Shown here: in pieces, positions 17,717 through 27,011 of the stretch | Position numbering within the stretch: position 1 is the stretch's first letter | Layout of the letters: each line of letters begins with the position of its first letter | Source of the DNA: Lacibacter sp. H375 | GTDB lineage: Bacteria > Bacteroidota > Bacteroidia > Chitinophagales > Chitinophagaceae | Reading direction: 5' to 3' | Length of the DNA stretch: 64,000 nt | NCBI RefSeq assembly: GCF_037892425.1 | Contig: NZ_JBBKTT010000001.1 | Location: forward strand, 3,410,001-3,474,000 | Made by a program: the position numbers and the translations under genes | The notes under the pieces: model-generated | What the model was told of the DNA's origin: nothing | Database searches by the model: none | Seen by the model: the letters and a program-made list of their open reading frames with translations, nothing else

Positions 17717-18541
17717 ATGAAAAAGTTAAGTCACTCCATAATAGTAGTTTGCGGATTAATCATCCTGCTTTCGGGATGCAGGCCCGAAAAGATAGAACTT
17801 GGGCCGGCTTTAGATAAAACGGCATTGAAATTTACAGTTAGTCCAAGCGCTAATAACCCCAATGACATCGTTCTTAAAAGCCTTACTCCTAATGCCACCC
17901 CTTATTGGGTATCGCCATCAGGAAATTCGATTAGGATAACTGATACTGTAAACATTCCATTCCCGGGTACTTATACCATTAAATACGCTGTACAAAGTCG
18001 TGGAGGTCTTGTATATGCAGATCCTGTAACTATAACGATCAATTCGATCGATCAGAATACGGTGAGTCAGCCTATGTGGGTTGCACTAACAGGTGGATTG
18101 GGGAAATCAAAAACATGGGTACTGGATCTTGATGCAGCCGCTAAAAGCAAATATTTTGACGGGCCGTTTTACTTTGGTGGTACAGGATGGGAATGGGCTC
18201 CTAAATTTAGCGATATACCCTGGGCTGGAGTTTCAGCAGGCGATTATGGTACCATGACTTTTGATTTGATGGGTAATGCAAATTTCAGCTCCGATAATAA
18301 AATGTTTCCCGACTTATCTGGAACAGGCACATTCATGCTGTACACGAATACAAATGAGTTGCAAACAATCGGCGCCCAGGTATTACACGACAAAGCACAA
18401 GGTGGCCAGGTTGCAAACTGGAATGCAAAAATGCTGATCAAAACACTTACCGACAGTACAATGCAACTCATCGCTAAAAAAGATGCGAATAACTGGCTCA
18501 TCTATAATTATACAACAAAGCATTATTACGATACGCATTAG
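17717..18541 (+). CDS. Surface glycan-binding lipoprotein (SusE/F-position protein)
   Basis: The 274-residue protein starts at the ATG at 17717, which opens a lipoprotein signal (MKKLSHSIIVVCGLIILLSGC). An Ig/PKD-like beta domain (about 30-125, ending in TIKYAVQSRGGLVYADPVTITI) is followed by a C-terminal beta-rich domain with GGLGKSKTWVLDLDA and a Trp-rich FGGTGWEWAPKF segment, a pattern frequent in Bacteroidota polysaccharide loci. Position directly after susD and the aromatic-rich C domain suggest a surface glycan-binding role. An earlier in-frame start at 17648 lacks a signal sequence and is rejected. The exact glycan is unknown. Confidence 0.75.
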   Translation: MKKLSHSIIVVCGLIILLSGCRPEKIELGPALDKTALKFTVSPSANNPNDIVLKSLTPNATPYWVSPSGNSIRITDTVNIPFPGTYTIKYAVQSRGGLVYADPVTITINSIDQNTVSQPMWVALTGGLGKSKTWVLDLDAAAKSKYFDGPFYFGGTGWEWAPKFSDIPWAGVSAGDYGTMTFDLMGNANFSSDNKMFPDLSGTGTFMLYTNTNELQTIGAQVLHDKAQGGQVANWNAKMLIKTLTDSTMQLIAKKDANNWLIYNYTTKHYYDTH

Positions 18542-18553
18542 AGCTATTTAAGA

Positions 18554-18599
18554 ATTTTACACTGTTGTCATAGCCTTGGCTATGACAACAGTGTAAAAT
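18554..18599 (+). terminator. 46-bp perfect palindrome ending the susCD transcript
   Basis: Every base from 18554 pairs with its partner to 18599 around a CCTTGG centre, with arms containing TTTTACACTGTTGTCATAGC. It starts 13 bp after the lipoprotein stop codon. There is no following T-run, but the stem is very stable, and it separates the susCD-lipoprotein unit from the hydrolase genes, which supports a terminator or mRNA 3'-end role. Confidence 0.6.
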
Positions 18600-19020
18600 G
18601 TGTTTCGCTGGTGAATGGAAATAGCGATATCTATTACCGCACCTAAAATTTATAAGTTTCTCATATAGCAGCCATCGATGGCCTGTGAGTGTTAACGGAA
18701 GTTAAATCATCTTACAGGCCGTATTTTCTCACCGTAGGTGGTTTATGATCATCAAACCGGTGTGGCAAATAAATCGTACACGGGTCTATTTCTATAGTGC
18801 CCGTCATTTTTTGCTTTTTATGTCGATCATTAATTTCTGTAGAAGCGCACAACATGAAATGGCAATTTTTAAATAATTGAAATAACTGTCTATGCAAAAA
18901 AATAATTCAACGGGCTATTGGCATAGCAATTATAGGTAACCTGTGGGGCGGTTGGTGAAAGCCAGATCGTCCTGCAGGTCTTTTTGCACGCATCGGCTCA
19001 CAATAATTAGGTTGGGCACA
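18600..19020. other. Intergenic region before GH42
   Basis: No gene is evident in this 421-bp gap. A 10-bp hairpin (GGCCTGTGAG at 18680-18689 with CTTACAGGCC at 18711-18720, one G-T pair) lies in the middle. A weak promoter candidate for the hydrolase operon has TTTG at 18983-18986 and TAGGTTGG at 19008-19015, 21 nt apart, close to Bacteroidota spacing but with imperfect -7 sequence. Confidence 0.4.
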
Positions 19021-21132
19021 ATGAGAAATTATAAAATAGAACAATTGAAAAAAAATGTAATTGCAATGGTAGCAATCTTAGTGGTTGCTGTGTTAAATGT
19101 AAAATCGCAAGAGCGAAACTCATTCTTTCCTGAAAAAGATTTGATCACAACAGGCATCTATTATTACCCCGAACATTGGAAAGAAAGCCAGTGGGAGCGG
19201 GATATAAAGAAGATCGCTGATATGGGTTTTGAATTTGTACACCTCGCTGAATTTGCATGGTATAAAATGGAACCCGAAGAAAGGAAGTTTGAATTTGCAT
19301 GGCTTGATAAGGTAGTGAACCTTTGCGCAAAGTATCATTTGAAAGTGCTGCTTTGCACACCTTCTGCAACCACTCCGACATGGATGCGTATCAATTATCC
19401 TGAAACGTTCAGCATGGATGGTCATTATATCCGTGCTGAAAATGGAACACGGGGATTAGCTTCTATTGTAAATCACAAGTATCGGAGTTACGTTGGCAGA
19501 ATAGTAACGGAAATGGCTAAACGCTACGGAAGAAATCCAAATGTGATCGGTTGGCAAATAGATAATGAACCAGGTGCTGTTTCTGATTACAGTCCATCGT
19601 CGCAGGAAGCATTCAGAACATGGTTAAAAAATAAGTACAAAACCATTGATGCATTAAATGCTGCATGGGGGGCAGCTTTCTGGAGTCAATGGTTCAATAA
19701 TTTCAACCAGGTAATTATTCCAAATACAAACTTAGTAGGATGGTGGGGTAATAACCCACATGCCCTACTTGATTTTAAAAGATACGCTGCAGATGCGCAG
19801 GCCGAACTTCTCGATTTCCAGGCAGGCACATTGAGAAAATACATTTCAAAAGATCAATACATCACCACCAATTATACGGCAGTTTCAACCGGTGCCGATG
19901 CAATGCGCACAAAGAAGCTTGATTTCGCAACTTATACTGCTTACCCCAATGGTGGAACTAACAATATTGGAGAGCAGGGATTCAGATTGGGAAATAGTAA
20001 AGTGATCTTATTCGCTGCTGATTATTATAAATCGCTGAGTGGTATATCCGGGGTAATGGAAATTCAACCCGGTCCTGTTAATTGGGGAAGTTATAATCCA
20101 TTACTGCTTCCGGGTACTGTGCGTATGTGGTTGTATCACACGTTTGCTGCCGGTGGAAAAATTGCCTGTTCATATCGCTTCCGTCAAATTACTTATAGTG
20201 CGGAGCAATATCATGCAGGTATCATGAAAACTGATGGTATTACGCCTTCACCAGGTGGAGAAGATTATATGCAGTTCATGAAAGAAATAAAGGAGCTACG
20301 CAAACAATACAAGCCGGATGTTAGCATGCCTGAAAAATTGACTGCACGATCAACAGCTATTATTTGGAATCTTGAAAACTACTGGACCATTGACAGACAA
20401 AAACAGACTTACCAGTGGGACACATGGAATTATCCAATAAAGTTTCTCGAAATAGCAAAATCTTTTGGTGCCCCTGTTGATATAATTTCGGAAAAGGCAG
20501 ACTTGTCTAAATATAAGTTTGTCATTATTCCTGCTTACGAAATGGTTGATGCTGCTTTGGTAAAAAAATGGAATGAATATGCAGCAAACGGTGGGCATTT
20601 AATTATTACTTGTCGCACTGCAACGAAAAATCGCATGGGTCATTTTTGGGAAGCTGAAACTGCTGCACCTATAACAACACTTATTGGAGCCCAGGTGAAA
20701 GCTACTGATATGCTTTCCAATTATTCACAAGGTGATATTGTGATGAACTCAACAAATTATAAATGGAACAACTGGGCTGATTTACTAGATCCGGATGAAA
20801 ACACAGAAACGGTAGCCATTTACAATAACCAGTTTTATAAAGGTAAAGCGGCAGTAACAAAGCATAAAATTGGCAAGGGTACTGTAACATACATTGGTGT
20901 GGATACAGATGATTCAAAACTGGAGAGAGATGTGTTGCGTAAAATTTTTACCGATGCAAATGCCAGTGTTGAAAATTATCCAGAGGGTATTTATGTGTAT
21001 TGGCGTGATGGCTTTTATGTTGCCGTAAATTATTCGTCTGACAACTACACAATGAATATTCCCGGATCAAGTAAAATTTTAATTGGAGAAAAAATATTGA
21101 AACCTGCCGATGTACTGGTATGGAGTGAATAG
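19021..21132 (+). CDS. GH42 beta-galactosidase
   Basis: The 703-residue enzyme starts at the ATG at 19021 with an N-terminal hydrophobic export segment (about residues 12-29). The catalytic barrel shows the GH42 hallmarks: TGIYYYPEHWKESQWERD, acid/base E183 in GWQIDNEPG and nucleophile E347 in GVMEIQPGPVNW. A glutamine-amidotransferase-like trimerisation domain (about 475-640, KFVIIPAYEMVDAALVKKW) and a C-terminal beta domain complete the family length. It removes terminal beta-galactose and leads a five-gene hydrolase run with gaps of 24-70 bp. Confidence 0.93.
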   Translation: MRNYKIEQLKKNVIAMVAILVVAVLNVKSQERNSFFPEKDLITTGIYYYPEHWKESQWERDIKKIADMGFEFVHLAEFAWYKMEPEERKFEFAWLDKVVNLCAKYHLKVLLCTPSATTPTWMRINYPETFSMDGHYIRAENGTRGLASIVNHKYRSYVGRIVTEMAKRYGRNPNVIGWQIDNEPGAVSDYSPSSQEAFRTWLKNKYKTIDALNAAWGAAFWSQWFNNFNQVIIPNTNLVGWWGNNPHALLDFKRYAADAQAELLDFQAGTLRKYISKDQYITTNYTAVSTGADAMRTKKLDFATYTAYPNGGTNNIGEQGFRLGNSKVILFAADYYKSLSGISGVMEIQPGPVNWGSYNPLLLPGTVRMWLYHTFAAGGKIACSYRFRQITYSAEQYHAGIMKTDGITPSPGGEDYMQFMKEIKELRKQYKPDVSMPEKLTARSTAIIWNLENYWTIDRQKQTYQWDTWNYPIKFLEIAKSFGAPVDIISEKADLSKYKFVIIPAYEMVDAALVKKWNEYAANGGHLIITCRTATKNRMGHFWEAETAAPITTLIGAQVKATDMLSNYSQGDIVMNSTNYKWNNWADLLDPDENTETVAIYNNQFYKGKAAVTKHKIGKGTVTYIGVDTDDSKLERDVLRKIFTDANASVENYPEGIYVYWRDGFYVAVNYSSDNYTMNIPGSSKILIGEKILKPADVLVWSE

Positions 21133-21156
21133 TTATTAAATGGAAAAAATATAGAG

Positions 21157-22716
21157 ATGAAAAAAACAGTTTTGTTATTATGTGTTTTACAAATTACAGT
21201 TTCAATAGTATCAACAGCGCAAAGAACAATTACGATTGATTACAATAAAACATCGGGAAAACTAAATACGATGTTTAAAGAGTGTGTTGGCGCAGGCAGG
21301 GCTAATGAAGGTCTTCGTGCAGACTGGCAGCAGCAGTTAGCATATGTAAAAAAGCAATGCGGGTTTAAATACATTCGAATGCATGGTTTGCTTACCGATG
21401 ATATGGCAGTTTATACTGAAGACAATAAAGGCAACCCCGTTTACAATTATATGTATGTTGATGCATTGATCGATTTTTTGCAAAGCATAGGAATGAAACC
21501 ATTTGTGGAACTTGGTTTTATGCCGAATGCTTTGGCAAGTGGGCCTCAAACTATTTTCTGGTGGAAAGGTAATGTAACACCACCAAAGGATTATGAAAAG
21601 TGGGCGGCGTTGGTTCGAAATCTTACACAACATTTTACTGAAATATATGGAGCTGAAGAAGTAAAGACCTGGTATTTTGAAGTGTGGAATGAACCAAACT
21701 TAACTCCCGGATTCTGGACAGGTACCCAGGAAGAGTATTTTAAGTTATACAAATACGCTGCGCATGCAGTTAAAAGTGTAAATAAGGAATATCGTGTAGG
21801 CGGCCCCGGTACTGCTGGTGCTGCATGGGAAGCGGAAACGATTGAGTTTTGTAAAAAAAACAATGTACCCATTGATTTCGTTAGTACACATTCGTATGGT
21901 GTTACACAAGGTTTTTTAGATGAGTATGGACAAGGCGGTACTGCATTAAGTAAAGATCCCATGAGTGTTAGTGGCGATGTGTTGCAATCAAGAAATGAAA
22001 TTCAAACATCGTCAAAACCAAACCTTGAATTACATTACACCGAATGGAGTTCTTCTTACACTCCTGCAGATCCTCTTCACGATAGTTACCATGAAGCGGC
22101 TTATATTTTAGAAAAATTAAAACAAGTGGGCAATTCGGCTAACTCAATGTCGTATTGGGTTTTCACCGACATTTTTGAAGAACCTGGTCCACGTCATACT
22201 CCTTTTCACGGTGGCTTTGGATTACTCACTATCCAAGGTATTAACAAACCAGCCTTTTATGCTTATCAGTTTTTAAATAAGTTAGGACATACAGAATTAC
22301 AGAATACTGATTCCCGTTCATGGGTTACAAAAAATGCACGTGGCGATGTGCAAATGTTATTGTGGGACTTTACATATACATTACCAGACTCAACCAACAA
22401 TCAAAATTATTACATCAAAGATTTGCCGGCAAAATCGAAAGGCAAAGTGAAAATTAATTTAGCGAATGTACCTGCCGGCAAATACACAATGGAAATTTAC
22501 AAATGTGGTTACCGGATAAATGATGCTTACACAAGCTATCTGGATATGGGTAAGCCAAACCAGTTGAACAGGGAGCAGGTTGAGAAAATAAAAAATCAAA
22601 ACAATGGTAAACCTCTTACCACACAGCAAATTGAAGTCAAATCCAATACTTCTTTTTCAAAAGAAATCGAGATCAGGGAAAACGATGTTATTATGGTAAA
22701 CCTGGTTAAACGCTGA
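21157..22716 (+). CDS. GH39 beta-xylosidase-like glycoside hydrolase
   Basis: The 519-residue protein has a signal peptide (to about residue 21) and a clan GH-A barrel of GH39 type. E179 in YFEVWNEPNL is the acid/base and E296 in LHYTEWSSSY the nucleophile; GGPGTAGAAW and the HTPFHGGFGLL loop are also GH39-like. Characterised members include beta-xylosidases and alpha-L-iduronidases; an exported bacterial enzyme in a carbohydrate locus is most likely a beta-xylosidase or related exo-glycosidase. It lies 24 bp after GH42 and 29 bp before GH3. Confidence 0.88.
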   Translation: MKKTVLLLCVLQITVSIVSTAQRTITIDYNKTSGKLNTMFKECVGAGRANEGLRADWQQQLAYVKKQCGFKYIRMHGLLTDDMAVYTEDNKGNPVYNYMYVDALIDFLQSIGMKPFVELGFMPNALASGPQTIFWWKGNVTPPKDYEKWAALVRNLTQHFTEIYGAEEVKTWYFEVWNEPNLTPGFWTGTQEEYFKLYKYAAHAVKSVNKEYRVGGPGTAGAAWEAETIEFCKKNNVPIDFVSTHSYGVTQGFLDEYGQGGTALSKDPMSVSGDVLQSRNEIQTSSKPNLELHYTEWSSSYTPADPLHDSYHEAAYILEKLKQVGNSANSMSYWVFTDIFEEPGPRHTPFHGGFGLLTIQGINKPAFYAYQFLNKLGHTELQNTDSRSWVTKNARGDVQMLLWDFTYTLPDSTNNQNYYIKDLPAKSKGKVKINLANVPAGKYTMEIYKCGYRINDAYTSYLDMGKPNQLNREQVEKIKNQNNGKPLTTQQIEVKSNTSFSKEIEIRENDVIMVNLVKR

Positions 22717-22745
22717 TTAAAGAATGTGTTTTAATAAAAAAATTG

Positions 22746-24965
22746 ATGAAGATGAAAAATAGAATAGTCGCCTTGAGTATTGTTGTTTTTACAATGATTA
22801 GTAGTGCAAAGGAAACCCGTTCTCAAACAGTATCGCCTCCTGTAAAGTCATTAAGCTCTAAGTATGATGCTGAAATTGATAAATTAATTTCAAAGATGAC
22901 ACTGGAAGAAAAAATAGGCATGTTACATGGCAATAGTATGTTTTCAACCGGTGGGGTAAAACGTTTAGGAATTCCGGAATTAAAAATGGCCGATGGACCA
23001 TTGGGGGTTCGTGAAGAAATTTCCAGAGACAATTGGTCTGCGGCTGGTTGGGATAATGATTTTGCAACTTATTATCCAGCCTCCGGAGCTTTAGCCGCCA
23101 CATGGAATACGAAAATGGCTTACACGTTTGGCAATAGTGTGGGACAAGAATTGCGTGCAAGAGGCAAAGACATGTTGCTTTCGCCGGCAATTAATATTGT
23201 TAGAACACCGCTGGGTGGTAGAACTTATGAATATTTAACTGAAGATCCATTTTTGAATAAAAAGATGGCTTTGCAGTTAGTAATAGGATTACAAAACAAC
23301 GATGTAATGGCTTGCATCAAACACTTTGCAGCCAACAACCAGGAAACTAATCGTGATTTTTATGATGTTCAGATGGATGAACGAACCCTTCGTGAAATTT
23401 ATTTACCGGCATTTGAAGCAGCCGTAAAAGAAGCCAAAGCATATAGTATCATGGGTGCCTACAACAAATTCAGAGGCGAGTATTTATGTGAGAATGATTA
23501 TATGCTCAACAAAATATTAAGAAATGAATGGGGTTTCAAAGGCATTGTTGTTTCCGATTGGGCTGCAGTTCATAGCACCGTAAAATCTTTGAAAAACGGG
23601 TTGGATATTGAAATGGGAACACCCAAACCTTTCAACGAGTTTTTCCTTGCCGATAAACTAATTGCTGCTGCAAAGGCTGGCGAAATTTCGGAAGCAGAAA
23701 TTAATATACACGTAAAAAGAATTTTGCGCACTTTATTTCAGGTAAAGGCAATGGGAGCTAAGGACAGGGTGAAAGGCAGCATTGCTACAGAGGCACATTA
23801 CCAGGATGCTTACAGAATTGCTTCTGAAGCGGTGGTATTGTTAAAAAATGAAAACAATGCATTGCCAATAAAATTAGGTGGTATAAAATCTATTGCTGTG
23901 ATTGGAAATAATGCAACAAAAAAAAATGCATTGGGCGGTTTTGGTGCCGGAGTAAAAACAAAAAGAGAAATCACACCGTTAGAAGGGTTAAAAAACAGGT
24001 TGCCTGGTTCGATAAAAATAAATTATGCCGAAGGTTATTTAGAACGTTATGAAGAAAAAAAATCAGGTAAACTAGGTGATATTACGTTGAGTGGTCCTGT
24101 AACCATTGATCAATTAGACCCTGTTAAATTACAAGAAGCTATTGAAGCTGCTAAAAATTCAGATATGGTGATTGTTTTTGCAGGCTCTAATCGTGACTAC
24201 GAAACCGAAGCATCTGACCGTCGAAATTTAAAGCTTCCTTTTGGGCAAGAAGAGCTGATAAAAAAAATATTGGAAGTAAATCCAAAAACCATTGTGGTTT
24301 TGATTGGTGGAGCTCCTTTTGATATAGACGAAATAGGCAAAAAAACTTCGGCTTTAGTTTGGAGTTGGTTCAATGGTTCTGAAGGTGGAAATGCTTTGGC
24401 AGATGTATTGTTAGGAAATGTAAATCCTTCAGGCAAACTACCATGGACAATGCCAAAAAACATTAACGAATCGCCTGCGCATGCAACCAATAGTTTTCCG
24501 GGAGATAAAACGCTTACATACAACGAAGGGATTTTGGTAGGTTACCGGTGGTTTGATACAAAAAAAATTGAACCTCTTTATCCATTTGGTTACGGCCTTT
24601 CTTACACTGATTTTTCTATCAGCAATTTTACTACCGACAAAAAGAGTTACGGAAAAGGAGAAACCATCCGTGCAAAATGTACAATAAAAAATAATGGCTC
24701 ACGCTATGGAGCTGAGGTCGCACAGTTGTATGTAAGCGATCCGGTTTGTTCTGTACTGCGTCCAGAAAAAGAACTCAAAGCTTTTGAAAAAGTTTTTCTA
24801 AAGCCAGGCGAATCGAAAACAATTGAGCTGACTATCAAAGTTGCTGATCTCGCTTTTTACGACGAAATAAAAAAAGGCTGGAACCTTGAAGCAGGCGAAT
24901 TTGTATTGCACATCGGAAATTCATCACGCAATATTTCAAAATCAGTAAAAATTTCAGTTAAATAA
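22746..24965 (+). CDS. GH3 beta-glucosidase/beta-xylosidase
   Basis: The 739-residue exported enzyme has the three GH3 domains: an (alpha/beta)8 barrel with nucleophile D271 in GIVVSDWAAVHS and the KHFAANNQETNRD substrate loop near 192-204, an alpha/beta sandwich (about 360-560), and a C-terminal fibronectin III-like domain (about 620-735). GGRTYEYLTEDPFL is a further family motif. It hydrolyses terminal beta-glucose or beta-xylose from imported oligosaccharides. The ATG at 22746 follows an in-frame TTG that is less likely to be used. Confidence 0.93.
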   Translation: MKMKNRIVALSIVVFTMISSAKETRSQTVSPPVKSLSSKYDAEIDKLISKMTLEEKIGMLHGNSMFSTGGVKRLGIPELKMADGPLGVREEISRDNWSAAGWDNDFATYYPASGALAATWNTKMAYTFGNSVGQELRARGKDMLLSPAINIVRTPLGGRTYEYLTEDPFLNKKMALQLVIGLQNNDVMACIKHFAANNQETNRDFYDVQMDERTLREIYLPAFEAAVKEAKAYSIMGAYNKFRGEYLCENDYMLNKILRNEWGFKGIVVSDWAAVHSTVKSLKNGLDIEMGTPKPFNEFFLADKLIAAAKAGEISEAEINIHVKRILRTLFQVKAMGAKDRVKGSIATEAHYQDAYRIASEAVVLLKNENNALPIKLGGIKSIAVIGNNATKKNALGGFGAGVKTKREITPLEGLKNRLPGSIKINYAEGYLERYEEKKSGKLGDITLSGPVTIDQLDPVKLQEAIEAAKNSDMVIVFAGSNRDYETEASDRRNLKLPFGQEELIKKILEVNPKTIVVLIGGAPFDIDEIGKKTSALVWSWFNGSEGGNALADVLLGNVNPSGKLPWTMPKNINESPAHATNSFPGDKTLTYNEGILVGYRWFDTKKIEPLYPFGYGLSYTDFSISNFTTDKKSYGKGETIRAKCTIKNNGSRYGAEVAQLYVSDPVCSVLRPEKELKAFEKVFLKPGESKTIELTIKVADLAFYDEIKKGWNLEAGEFVLHIGNSSRNISKSVKISVK

Positions 24966-24991
24966 AATTCATAAGACATAGGGTTTAGTAT

Positions 24992-26941
24992 ATGAAAAAA
25001 ATTGCAAGAACAGGGATTGTATTGCTTACAACTTTTTTTTATCAATCGTTAAGTTGTGCTCAAATAACATTGCCAAAAGTATTTGGCGATAGTATGATTT
25101 TGCAAAGGGATGTAGCCATCCCTGTGTGGGGACAAGCTGTTCCGGGCACATCGGTTATTGCACAACTCGGAAAAATTCGTGTTGCTACAAAAGCAGATAG
25201 CAAAGGAAAATGGATGATTCGTTTTCCAAAATTTAAAGCAGGTGGTCCTTATACTCTTAAAATTTCTGAACAAGGAAAAAAGAATAATGATATTGAGTTG
25301 AAAGGAATATTAATTGGTGATGTATGGCTGGCTTCCGGTCAATCAAATATGGAATGGCAGGTGCAACAATCGAAAGATGCACAAAATGAAATTGCAAAAG
25401 CAAATTATCCAAACATCCGGTTTCTATTTGTTGAGCATGATATTAAACTTACTCCTCAATCAGATATTGCAGCCGGTCAATGGAAAACATGCGATACAAA
25501 TAATGTAAAACAGTTCTCTGCTGTTGCCTATTATTTTGCCCGTAAAATTCACAAAGAACAAAACGTACCCATCGGTATTATTCAAAGCACTTGGGGTGGC
25601 ACACCGGTAGAATCGTGGACAAGCAGGGATATGTTGCTTTCATCGCCAATAACAAAAAACACAATGCTTGCCAATGATACGCTTACCACACAGCATTTTG
25701 TAAATGACACGATGAATATGAATCGTTTTTGGGATATTGTTTTTAATCCCCAGAACAATGCTGATAAAACAATTCCTTCACCGGATTATAATGACGCAAG
25801 TTGGTCGGCAGTAGGGATGCCACGCCTGGTTAAAGATTTTGGGATTGGAAATTATGAAGGGATCATGTGGATGCGGAAGAAAATTACATTGCCAGCATCT
25901 TTTGCAGGAAAAGATCTGGTGCTGAATATTGGCCACCCCGAAATGAATTACTCACTTTATTTCAATGGCGTTGAAATATGCAAAACGATATGGAATAATA
26001 ACGCAAAACAATCTTATACTATTCCTGCCAGTATAGTGAAGAATGGAGAAAACACAATTTCACTACGCATAGCGATGCTATGGGGTGGTGGTGGATTAAA
26101 TCCTCCTGCAGATAATATTTATATCACTGACGGTAACACCAAAGTTTCGTTAGCAGGAAGCTGGTTGTATAACAAAGATATTGAGCCGTTGATGCCCAAG
26201 ATCCGTAACTACCATTATTATCCTTCATTATTGTTTAATGCTATGATCAATCCGGTGATCCCATATGGCATCAACGGATTTATCTGGTACCAGGGAGAAG
26301 CAAATGATGGCGATGCATACAATTACCGTAAACTATTTCCGATGATGATTAATGATTGGAGACAACGCTGGCAGCTGGGTAACCTTCCTTTTTTATATGT
26401 TCAATTGGCCAACTTCAAAAGAGCAAAAGACCTTCCTTCTGAAAGTGAGTGGGCTGAATTAAGAGAAGCGCAAACAATGACTTTATCACTGCCCAATACT
26501 GCAATGGCGTGTATTATAGATATTGGTGATGCTGATGATATTCATCCAATCAATAAACAGGAAGTGGGCCGTCGCCTGGCTTTAAATGCAAACAAGCTGG
26601 TATATAAACAAAACAATATCGCATCAGGTCCATTATATAAAAGTTTTAAAAAAGAAGGGAATCGAATTCGTATCAGTTTTACCAATACCGGCACCGGTCT
26701 TTCAACAAAAGATGATACAGAAATTAAAGGATTTGCCATTGCAGGCAAAGACAAACAGTTTTACTGGGCTAATGCTGTTATCAAGGGAAATGAAGTTGTG
26801 GTTTATTGTGATAAGGTGGCTGAACCTGAAGCTGTGCGTTATGCATGGGCCGATAACCCGGTTTGTAACCTCATTAATAAAGAAGGATTACCTGCCATTC
26901 CTTTTAGAACAGATACTTGGAAGGGAATTACTCAAAAGTGA
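24992..26941 (+). CDS. Sialate O-acetylesterase-like SGNH carbohydrate esterase
   Basis: The 649-residue exported esterase carries the SGNH nucleophile S118 in WLASGQSNMEW, a GFIWYQGEANDGDA block and a distal Asp/His pair in DADDIHP. A galactose-binding-like beta-sandwich (about 240-400) is inserted in the catalytic domain, as in the plant-polysaccharide acetylesterases recently grouped as CE20. Sialic acid genes are absent, so de-acetylation of a plant glycan such as xyloglucan is more likely than sialate hydrolysis. It would expose sugars to the GH2, GH3, GH39 and GH42 enzymes around it. Confidence 0.85.
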   Translation: MKKIARTGIVLLTTFFYQSLSCAQITLPKVFGDSMILQRDVAIPVWGQAVPGTSVIAQLGKIRVATKADSKGKWMIRFPKFKAGGPYTLKISEQGKKNNDIELKGILIGDVWLASGQSNMEWQVQQSKDAQNEIAKANYPNIRFLFVEHDIKLTPQSDIAAGQWKTCDTNNVKQFSAVAYYFARKIHKEQNVPIGIIQSTWGGTPVESWTSRDMLLSSPITKNTMLANDTLTTQHFVNDTMNMNRFWDIVFNPQNNADKTIPSPDYNDASWSAVGMPRLVKDFGIGNYEGIMWMRKKITLPASFAGKDLVLNIGHPEMNYSLYFNGVEICKTIWNNNAKQSYTIPASIVKNGENTISLRIAMLWGGGGLNPPADNIYITDGNTKVSLAGSWLYNKDIEPLMPKIRNYHYYPSLLFNAMINPVIPYGINGFIWYQGEANDGDAYNYRKLFPMMINDWRQRWQLGNLPFLYVQLANFKRAKDLPSESEWAELREAQTMTLSLPNTAMACIIDIGDADDIHPINKQEVGRRLALNANKLVYKQNNIASGPLYKSFKKEGNRIRISFTNTGTGLSTKDDTEIKGFAIAGKDKQFYWANAVIKGNEVVVYCDKVAEPEAVRYAWADNPVCNLINKEGLPAIPFRTDTWKGITQK

Positions 26942-27011
26942 AATCGATGACTCGTATAAAAGCGATTAAAGTCTTGCAAAGAATTGAATTGATGAATCAC
27001 AAAAGAGGAAA

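Noticed and set aside
24992-26941. Sialic acid metabolism role for the esterase
   Set aside because: No sialidase, NanA/NanE-type or sialic acid transporter genes are nearby; the plant-glycan enzyme context suggests general sugar O-acetyl removal.
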